Program-made: the position numbers and the translations under genes
Notes under the pieces: model-generated
What the model was told of the DNA's origin: nothing
The model's database searches: none
Seen by the model: only the letters and a program-made list of their open reading frames with translations
In this document: positions 1 through 5,872 of the stretch, piece after piece
Numbering within the stretch: the first letter of the stretch is position 1
Layout: each line of letters starts with the position of its first letter
From: Calditrichota bacterium
Lineage (GTDB): Bacteria; Zhuqueibacterota; Zhuqueibacteria; Zhuqueibacterales; Geothermadaptataceae
Reading direction: 5' to 3'
NCBI GenBank assembly: GCA_008501545.1
Contig: QQUM01000153.1
Coordinates: 1-5,994 of the forward strand
DNA length: 5,994 nucleotides

Positions 1-1830
1 GTGCTCCACACCGAAAACTTTCAAAGGAAGACTACCGGCTTCAATATAAGCAAGCATGAGCAATGCCTTGACTTCATTCGTGCAGGTTTTTTTAAATAAA
101 TTCGAAGCCAAATCAAACTCAGGATTTCTTTCTTGCTGGAGCTGATAGAACTTCTCCGCAATTATGTATTTTCCTTTGTGCCGATCCGATAGAATGAATT
201 CATCATCCGTAGGTACCAATTTATAAAACTCACCCCGAAGCATTTCCTTTTTTAATTGATTGATTTTTGCTGCAAAGGCATGAATCTCATGGATAGAATT
301 AGAATAAATTGACTGCTTCAGTTGTTCGTCGAAAGCACTGATTTTTGCTTTGAATTCTTCCATGCAAATTGGATTAGTCACTTTATGTTCAATCAAAGTT
401 ATTGTTTCTTCCAATAACCTTTGTAAATCTTCCCGTGAATTAATCTCAATGCTATGGCCGATTATCTCTGTTTTAAATAAATCTCTAACTTTAATCAGTA
501 GCGGATCTATATCATCAATCTCATGTTGTTTTTGTATTTTATCTCGAATTTGCGAACGCGTTATAGTTTTAAAATCATCCGTTCGTTCCCAAATCATTAA
601 ATCTGAGAAATCAGAAGTTGTAACAATAAAGGGAGATAGATTTAGAAATATATCATCATTATCCTTTTGGCAGAGAATTACACTTTGGCTTTCTATGATT
701 TCCCAATCCTTCGTTATAAGTGGTTTTTCCAATTCAGTTGGATCCATTCCATTAAATAAGAGGCAATGATGTTCGAATAATTTTTTATCTTTATTGGGTG
801 AAATAGATTTTACTGCTATTAAATTGAGCTCACAAAAACAATCCGTATTGTTTATTATCTCAAGAAACGCTGATTTTATTGTCAGCGAAGCATTTTCAAT
901 CCTATGTCCCTTGCACTGATTGTCTTCCTCATAAATAGCAATGTTTTTCAGAAGACAGAGAACATGACCTTCATTTTTTCCATGATATGCACTCTGTAAG
1001 CTTTTCTGTAATAATTGCAATGCCTTGTTTACTTTATCTAGCGCTCCACAATCTTTCATGAACTGCGTAATAAAGTTTTTAACAAACAGCGGGGTTTCAG
1101 CATGAAAATTCAATTCTTCTGCCAGTGTTTCGAGAATGTTGATCCACGTATTTGTATTTGGTTTATTAATTTTTATCAGCTTATAATAAATTTCTTTATC
1201 CTTTAAATTCTTATCATCAATTTTTCGTAAACAAGCAATAAAGCAAATCGCAACAATACGGATTAATACATTATTAAGCCTAAAAATGGCGTTATTGATT
1301 CCACTTTCATTATCGCTGAGTTCCTGCTCACGAATATCATTGAGCGCTCGAGCGAGTGGATAGATATCATTACTAATCACTTCACCCGTGTTCATAACTG
1401 GTTTAAATTCCGGATGTACCGGGTACTCAAATCTCTGTTTGTTTACCAATTCAACCAATTCCAGTAATTCATTTTTTGATGGATTACGTTGTAAGTGAAC
1501 CATTTGATAAACCTGAAGATAGTAACGCAGTACTTTCGCGGGTTCTGTTTCTTCGAGCAATACAGTTACGATGGGGATTTTATTTGAGAATGTTATTTCA
1601 ACTTCAGAAAGAACATGACGAGACTCATTTGAATATTTAGATAATAAAAGAAGAAAGACACTACTATTCTCAATACCTTTAATAATTTCCAAAGGATACC
1701 GTTCACCAGGTGTGACATCTCGTGGTGCAACCCAACACGAAACTCCCTGAGCCTCAAATGTGTTGCAAATTGCATTGACCATTTCTTTATCGTGTTGTGA
1801 ATGGCTAATGAATACATGTTTGCCGGCCAT
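1..1830 (-). CDS. TIR-domain protein, C-terminus cut by the window edge
   Basis: The reading frame opens with ATG at 1830 and stays open for 610 codons to position 1, so the stop lies outside. Residues about 4-115 form a bacterial TIR domain: HVFISHS near residue 5, CWVAPRDVTPG at 32-42, an SxxSNES loop at 64-70, and SEVE with E76 at the usual catalytic-glutamate place. Family members with this glutamate often cleave NAD+; activity here is inferred. Residues about 151-300 look like an all-helical domain with PLARAL, a NKPNTNTW segment (222-229) and a YHG at 282-284, resembling HEPN-like helical domains but with no clear catalytic arginine. Residues about 325-425 look beta-rich, with FLNLSPFIV at 395-403. 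The rest, to residue 610, is mainly helical. No signal peptide or clear membrane segment is visible, so it is probably cytosolic. The start is fixed by GAGG at 1839-1836, and the gene begins 7 bases after the zinc-ribbon gene. The TIR call is firm; the later domains are tentative. Confidence 0.9.
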   Translation of the reverse strand, partial: MAGKHVFISHSQHDKEMVNAICNTFEAQGVSCWVAPRDVTPGERYPLEIIKGIENSSVFLLLLSKYSNESRHVLSEVEITFSNKIPIVTVLLEETEPAKVLRYYLQVYQMVHLQRNPSKNELLELVELVNKQRFEYPVHPEFKPVMNTGEVISNDIYPLARALNDIREQELSDNESGINNAIFRLNNVLIRIVAICFIACLRKIDDKNLKDKEIYYKLIKINKPNTNTWINILETLAEELNFHAETPLFVKNFITQFMKDCGALDKVNKALQLLQKSLQSAYHGKNEGHVLCLLKNIAIYEEDNQCKGHRIENASLTIKSAFLEIINNTDCFCELNLIAVKSISPNKDKKLFEHHCLLFNGMDPTELEKPLITKDWEIIESQSVILCQKDNDDIFLNLSPFIVTTSDFSDLMIWERTDDFKTITRSQIRDKIQKQHEIDDIDPLLIKVRDLFKTEIIGHSIEINSREDLQRLLEETITLIEHKVTNPICMEEFKAKISAFDEQLKQSIYSNSIHEIHAFAAKINQLKKEMLRGEFYKLVPTDDEFILSDRHKGKYIIAEKFYQLQQERNPEFDLASNLFKKTCTNEVKALLMLAYIEAGSLPLKVFGVEH

Positions 1831-1834
1831 GCTT

Positions 1835-1839
1835 TCCTC
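1835..1839 (-). promoter_or_regulatory. Ribosome-binding site of the TIR gene, overlapping the preceding stop
   Basis: Read on the minus strand, TGAGGAAAGC directly precedes the ATG at 1830. Its GAGG core leaves five bases to the start. The TGA stop of the zinc-ribbon gene (1840-1838) shares bases with this site, so ribosomes ending on the upstream gene are positioned to restart here. It also argues against the longer out-of-frame reading that starts at 1841. Confidence 0.75.
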
Positions 1840-2206
1840 ATTTAGTTGAGTGTATGTAGGATTCTATCTTTATCAGATCAGGATCGTTAGGTTTCCGTTT
1901 TTGCAAGGTATGGGAATACTCTTTTAATTTGTCAAATTGTTCTAATCCAATGCAACTCCAGCACAATCCTTTTAGATAATTTATCGATTTTGGTTTATAC
2001 TCCAGGAGAATGGAATAAGCACGAAAGGCATCGATAAATGCATTATCTGAAATGGAATTTTTTGCAAGATTTTCCAATTGAAATATCCGATTTTGCATTT
2101 TATGAAGTTCTGCAATACGTAGATTACAGCCCTTACAATGGGTGAGCAAATAGTTATTCTGCTCACCACATTTCGGGCATATAATAACTTTGATTATATC
2201 CGTCAT
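1838..2206 (-). CDS. Small zinc-ribbon protein with TPR-like helices
   Basis: A 122-residue protein. Residues 10-27 hold a CPxC-x10-CxxC arrangement (C10, C13, C24, C27) that should bind one zinc ion. The remainder is helical: two helix-turn-helix units in which KPKS (71-74) and KPND (105-108) place prolines 72 and 106 exactly 34 residues apart, the period of tetratricopeptide repeats. A further C82-C85 pair (CWSC) lies in the TPR region. This layout suggests a scaffold or adaptor that binds another protein. Its place between the Hsp70 and TIR genes makes those two the obvious partner candidates, but that is inference. An ATG at 2212 is in frame, but it overlaps the AAGGGA ribosome-binding site. 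The ATG at 2206, five bases after that site, is the better start. The gap to the Hsp70 stop is 15 bases. I do not recognise a named family. Confidence 0.85.
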   Translation of the reverse strand: MTDIIKVIICPKCGEQNNYLLTHCKGCNLRIAELHKMQNRIFQLENLAKNSISDNAFIDAFRAYSILLEYKPKSINYLKGLCWSCIGLEQFDKLKEYSHTLQKRKPNDPDLIKIESYIHSTK

Positions 2207-2211
2207 CGTCA

Positions 2212-2217
2212 TCCCTT
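2212..2217 (-). promoter_or_regulatory. Ribosome-binding site of the zinc-ribbon gene
   Basis: AAGGGA on the minus strand is followed by five bases (TGACG) and then ATG at 2206. The earlier in-frame ATG at 2212 shares its first base with this site and would have no spacer, so the site decides for the shorter protein. Confidence 0.7.
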
Positions 2218-2221
2218 ATTT

Positions 2222-4828
2222 CTAGTTGAGGCCAGGCAATCCCGGATAACCCGGTTTCGAGGATTTTACACCTGGGCCGGAAAACCGATCTTGAACGGTT
2301 TCAATAAATTTGATTGTGGCTCGAATTTGCGGTACATGAGACATGGCCTCTTGTGGTGATAAAAATACATCCGGAATCATTTCCAGTGCATCAATGAGTC
2401 GATCAGCTTCCTGACGAACAGCGGGATCACTGGTGTCATTTTTAAGCATTTGTAGTTGATTGATAAAGTGTTGCTTCGCTGCAGGAACAATTTGCATCCA
2501 ATCCGGTTCGCCACCACCGTTTGGCGGAGGGGTAACAGATTGAATTTGTTCCTCAATATAATTTTTATAACTACAGAGTGCATTATAACTCTCACTCCAG
2601 GCTTGTTGGTCGTTTTCTTTAAATGCTGTGTTCCCGTTTTGAACTTGTGCATCCACATTTTTCAGAAGATCATCCGAATTTTTAATGTCATCGGCTTTTG
2701 AATGCAACAATCCTTTAATTTCAGTAACCAACTTATCAAATTCCGCCTTTTCCGGATAAAGCTTTGGAGCTACATCAACCAAATCCTGGTTGAGTTGTTT
2801 CAGTTCAGCAATTCGCTCCTCAGCCAGCGCAATATCGCCATGCCCTAATGCTTCTTCCAAATCTTTTAAAATCCGTTTGTGAAGCACTTCTTTGATTTTA
2901 CGTTTGCCTGGTTCAACATCCTGAATCAACTTATTAAATTCCTTCACAACACTATCTACATCTTTTTTAGAAATAATCTCATCTTTCGGCGTATCCAACT
3001 GCATAACAAATGGTTCGAGATCACCAACTTCTGAGCGAATAATCATGCTTCCTTTATCATCCATTGAAATGGTGAACTCAATAGAGGTTCCCACACTTTG
3101 CGGTTCTTTAAATGGCTGAGTTGCTGCCTTGATGATTTTGTCACCTTGATGAATTTGCAAAAGAACCTGATTGGGATCAGTTACTGAGAGATCGCTCCTT
3201 CCCTTATCTGTCGGCAGGGCTTCTCCTGTATCAATAATCACTGTCTTTTCCCGTTGCCCTTTACTATTCAAAGTATAAATCCAAATGGGCTTGGAATTAA
3301 CAGCATTAACCGGATCACCGATTCCCTCACCATGTTCGATAAAACGACTAAAAATTGCAACTTCAGTATCGGATAAATCCTTTAAAGTCAATGTCAACTT
3401 CGATGCATTTCCACTTTCAAGAAAGACTTCTTCAAACTGAAAATATCCTGTTTGATCTATCTCACATGTTTCAAGTTCTTCATCATCTTGTGATAAATCA
3501 ATCGTAAATCCTGTGAACGGGGATTCTGTTATATTTTCTTTGCCGGGAAGAAATACGTTCCCTTTCATACGATATTCATCATCAGATGAGATGGCTGCAC
3601 CTTCAAGATGCAAGCTCGCTCCTACATCATGAAATACCAACCCACCCGACGAGGCTGCTGCAAGTGCAGCTCCCATAGCAACGCATTCATCAGGTTCATC
3701 TTGAGAAATATCAGTCGCCTTAGCACAATTCGTTTTTCCCTCTGCTGCACACAGCTCTTCTTTAATGCGTTTTTTAATATAAGGAATCCAGGTTGATCCA
3801 CCGACAAGAAGAATATAATCGATATCTTCAATTCCATTGAAAACGCCTTCCGCTTTTTTCTTGGCATTTTCTATAGCTTCATGGCAAATTTCAACAGTCC
3901 TGTCAACTTTACTGGCAATCAATTCTTCAAATTTTTTCCGGGTGATCTTTTGTTCAACAATTATGGAATTTCCGCTTTTATCAGTGAATGGGCAGGCCGT
4001 GTCCGAATACAGTATTTGATCTTCCGTAGTCAGCGTCATTTTGATGCCTTCTGCTTTGTGCACGAAATAGTCAAAACGTGCTTTATCTTCGGGATCATTT
4101 TGTACATCGAGTTTCATGGCATATGAGCCTTTATCCAGTTCATCGCAAATGTGTTTTGCCAGGCTCATATCAAAAGTATCTCCACCAAGTACATTATCTC
4201 CTGCGATACCAAGGACTTCGAAGCTTCCGCTTATTCTTCTTAAAATGGAGACATCAAATGTACCGCCACCAAGGTCATACACTAAAAAGTGTCCATCCTT
4301 GATTTTATTTTTCCAGCAAAAATAAATCGCAGCAGCTGTGGGTTCATGCAACAACTCCAATGTTTGCAGACCAGCTAACTCAGCAGCAGTTCTTGTGGCT
4401 TCGATTTTTGGTTGGTCGAAATAGGCAGGAATTGTTACAATAGCCCTGTCCATAATATATTCAACACCCTTGCTATATTTTTCAAGCGCGTTCTTTACAA
4501 GATCGCCAGCACAGGTTTTAAGGAAGGATAAAATCTCAGCTGAAATTTGTTCTGGTTTATACTTTTTTCCAGCATGATCAATATCAACATTAAAACCCAT
4601 TTGTCGTTTAATCGATCGAACGGGATAGGGTTCTTTGTATCGGGATAACAAAGCTTCGTCACCGACTTTAAATCGTTTCTCCTTTTTATCCCATTGGACA
4701 ACAGAAGGAACGGTGGCTTTTCCATTCTCATTTCGCCATAATTCAATCTTTTTATCTTCAGCATCCAAAATTCCAATGAGTGATCGCGTTGTGCCTAAAT
4801 CTATTCCGACCGCTTTACTTATCTTCAT
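2222..4828 (-). CDS. Divergent Hsp70-family (DnaK-like) chaperone ATPase
   Basis: An 868-residue Hsp70 relative; ordinary DnaK is about 640. The ATPase domain (about 1-392) is well kept: GIDLGTT at 8-14, SIKRQMG with K74, VTIPAYFDQ near 131, LLHEPTAAA at 159-167, VYDLGGGTFDVSI at 183-195 with T190 and D192, LGGDTFD at 214-220, VGGST at 342-346 and PDECVAMGAA at 379-388. It should bind and hydrolyse ATP. Oddities: R15 replaces the usual N after GTT, W347 replaces the adenine-contacting arginine of GGSTRIP, and the hydrophobic linker of DnaK is not recognisable after 392. Residues about 397-508 look like an inserted beta domain (DQTGYFQFEEV near 458). Residues about 513-615 resemble the substrate-binding beta sandwich (GEALPTDKG at 535-543, QIHQGDK at 558-564). 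A long helical region follows, broken by a PPPNGGG hinge. The tail ends PGYPGLPGLN, with no EEVD. The start at 4828 follows GAGGGA; the in-frame ATG at 4843 lacks such a site. It overlaps the upstream gene by 14 bases. Confidence 0.95.
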   Translation of the reverse strand: MKISKAVGIDLGTTRSLIGILDAEDKKIELWRNENGKATVPSVVQWDKKEKRFKVGDEALLSRYKEPYPVRSIKRQMGFNVDIDHAGKKYKPEQISAEILSFLKTCAGDLVKNALEKYSKGVEYIMDRAIVTIPAYFDQPKIEATRTAAELAGLQTLELLHEPTAAAIYFCWKNKIKDGHFLVYDLGGGTFDVSILRRISGSFEVLGIAGDNVLGGDTFDMSLAKHICDELDKGSYAMKLDVQNDPEDKARFDYFVHKAEGIKMTLTTEDQILYSDTACPFTDKSGNSIIVEQKITRKKFEELIASKVDRTVEICHEAIENAKKKAEGVFNGIEDIDYILLVGGSTWIPYIKKRIKEELCAAEGKTNCAKATDISQDEPDECVAMGAALAAASSGGLVFHDVGASLHLEGAAISSDDEYRMKGNVFLPGKENITESPFTGFTIDLSQDDEELETCEIDQTGYFQFEEVFLESGNASKLTLTLKDLSDTEVAIFSRFIEHGEGIGDPVNAVNSKPIWIYTLNSKGQREKTVIIDTGEALPTDKGRSDLSVTDPNQVLLQIHQGDKIIKAATQPFKEPQSVGTSIEFTISMDDKGSMIIRSEVGDLEPFVMQLDTPKDEIISKKDVDSVVKEFNKLIQDVEPGKRKIKEVLHKRILKDLEEALGHGDIALAEERIAELKQLNQDLVDVAPKLYPEKAEFDKLVTEIKGLLHSKADDIKNSDDLLKNVDAQVQNGNTAFKENDQQAWSESYNALCSYKNYIEEQIQSVTPPPNGGGEPDWMQIVPAAKQHFINQLQMLKNDTSDPAVRQEADRLIDALEMIPDVFLSPQEAMSHVPQIRATIKFIETVQDRFSGPGVKSSKPGYPGLPGLN

Positions 4829-5342
4829 TGTTTCCCTCACCATAAATTGATTTTAAATCTTCAAGATTATCAATTGAATTATTTTGTTGCTTCTCAATTG
4901 GTTTTAAAATTTGAATTGTCCCTTTAAGCGCTACTTTTTCTTTATATAAAACTGCTGGACTTATTATTTTATCAACTAAAATTTTGTCGTTTTCTGTATT
5001 CGGTATAAAGGTAATTGGATCAAATATTTTAGTCACTTCATCTGTGACTTCCTCACCAATTTGAGTCACATAAATGGATAAGTCCATTTTGTCAAACAAA
5101 GCTTCAATTGTTTTTAAATGTATAGTGACTGCTTTAACACTATACTCATCAAAAGGTTGTTTCACCAGTATTTTTTTTAATTCCCAATAATGCTGTAAAA
5201 CATGAGAAAAACGGAGTAGTAACTTATCGTTTGTTTTCGTTGCATTTTGATTCACATCATTGAGTTCGATGGCAGAAGTATTTGCAAGTTTTTCCAATAA
5301 CTCAAGCGGGGATTCTTTTATAGATTCAAATATGGACTTCAT
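4815..5342 (-). CDS. Putative GrpE-like nucleotide-exchange factor
   Basis: A hydrophilic 175-residue protein of GrpE-like size, with no signal peptide or membrane segment. It has a helical N-terminal half (helices about 4-20 and 40-86, with LLLRFSHVLQHYWELKKIL at 41-59), then a beta-like segment with MDLSIYVTQIGEEVTDEV at 86-103 and SPAVLYKEKVALKGTIQIL at 128-146. This order, and the pattern of a small residue plus Gly-Glu after the helix and a closing valine-rich strand, recalls the C-terminal beta domain of GrpE. Identity is low and I cannot confirm it by eye. GrpE proteins exchange ADP for ATP on Hsp70, and this gene overlaps the Hsp70 gene by 14 bases, which strengthens the idea. The polar last 25 residues may be disordered. 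The in-frame ATG at 5354 abuts AAAGG with no spacer; the ATG at 5342 has AAAGGA eleven bases upstream, so I prefer it, with moderate certainty. Confidence 0.8.
   Translation of the reverse strand: MKSIFESIKESPLELLEKLANTSAIELNDVNQNATKTNDKLLLRFSHVLQHYWELKKILVKQPFDEYSVKAVTIHLKTIEALFDKMDLSIYVTQIGEEVTDEVTKIFDPITFIPNTENDKILVDKIISPAVLYKEKVALKGTIQILKPIEKQQNNSIDNLEDLKSIYGEGNNEDK
4833..4838 (-). promoter_or_regulatory. Ribosome-binding site of the Hsp70 gene, inside the upstream coding region
   Basis: GAGGGA lies four bases before the ATG at 4828, within the last codons of the GrpE-like gene. It selects the start MKISKAVGIDLG over the ATG at 4843, which would add five residues (MVRET) before the conserved domain. 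Its location inside the preceding gene implies translational coupling. Confidence 0.75.
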
Positions 5343-5346
5343 CGAC

Positions 5347-5847
5347 TTATTCATCCTTTACAAGTAACGGAATTTGAATTTTTCCCAGTTCATTTGAATG
5401 GATATTATTCGCCTGTTTATCTTCAATGCTTTTTTTGCTTAAACTATCAATCAATTCCTTATGTTGATTGATGGTCAACTTGGTTTTCAACTGATCCATT
5501 ACAGACGTATCAATTTCATTTTCTGACAATTCTTTTTGTTCAAACTTTAGTCCCATCTGTGCAAATCCTTTCGCAAGGATTTCATCGGAAAGGTCAGGAT
5601 TTCGCCTATATCTTTTTCGAAGAGATTTTACGTCATTTTCTATCGAAAACAATCCGGGAATTGCCGTTAAAAAAGCCGGAAACATTTTATTGACATTTTG
5701 AGTTAAATCTTCTCGCGCAGCTCGGGCAATTTTTGCATTTTTTTCTGCATTTGACGACGCGAAATTTTTCTCCTGCTTTCTAATTTCTTCATCTGAAGCA
5801 GTTGGACTTAACATTAGGGTGATATATGGGTTTTTCCACTTTCGCAT
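5347..5847 (-). CDS. Hypothetical protein with degenerate J-domain-like N-terminus
   Basis: A 166-residue charged protein that I do not recognise as a named family. Residues 6-26 (NPYITLMLSPTASDEEIRKQ) follow the pattern seen at the start of J-domains, NPYxxLGLxxxASxxEI, where helix I leads into helix II. The HPD motif needed to stimulate Hsp70 ATPase activity is absent, so this is not a standard DnaJ. A hydrophobic stretch at 56-69 (FPAFLTAIPGLFSI) and a basic patch at 76-82 (LRKRYRR) follow, then predicted helices rich in lysine and glutamate. The genes after it encode a GrpE-like protein and an Hsp70, which makes a co-chaperone or adaptor role plausible but unproven. The start at 5847 is supported by AAGGA seven bases upstream. 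Its end shares eight bases with an alternative ATG (5354) of the next gene. Confidence 0.8.
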   Translation of the reverse strand: MRKWKNPYITLMLSPTASDEEIRKQEKNFASSNAEKNAKIARAAREDLTQNVNKMFPAFLTAIPGLFSIENDVKSLRKRYRRNPDLSDEILAKGFAQMGLKFEQKELSENEIDTSVMDQLKTKLTINQHKELIDSLSKKSIEDKQANNIHSNELGKIQIPLLVKDE

Positions 5848-5854
5848 TTAGTTA

Positions 5855-5859
5855 TCCTT
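5855..5859 (-). promoter_or_regulatory. Ribosome-binding site of the 166-residue gene
   Basis: AAGGA on the minus strand is followed by seven bases (TAACTAA) and the ATG at 5847. This is close to ideal spacing and is the clearest ribosome-binding site in the cluster. Confidence 0.75.
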
Positions 5860-5872
5860 ACTAATTAATTTC

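Noticed and set aside
350..769. 139-codon plus-strand ORF
   Set aside because: It lies wholly antisense to the TIR gene, has a low-complexity serine/isoleucine-rich product and shows no recognisable motif.
1593..1841. 82-codon minus-strand ORF starting at 1841
   Set aside because: It runs out of frame through the TIR domain, whose own frame begins at 1830 with clear TIR motifs and a ribosome-binding site.
2138..2359. Plus-strand ORF across the zinc-ribbon/Hsp70 junction
   Set aside because: It is antisense to two well-supported genes and its product shows no domain pattern.
4829..4843. Earlier in-frame start of the Hsp70 gene
   Set aside because: It adds only five residues, and the GAGGGA ribosome-binding site lies downstream of it, spaced for the ATG at 4828.
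2222..5847. Housekeeping grpE-dnaK-dnaJ operon
   Set aside because: The Hsp70 is over 200 residues longer than DnaK, lacks a normal linker and tail, the partners are barely recognisable and lack HPD, and the operon continues into a TIR gene.
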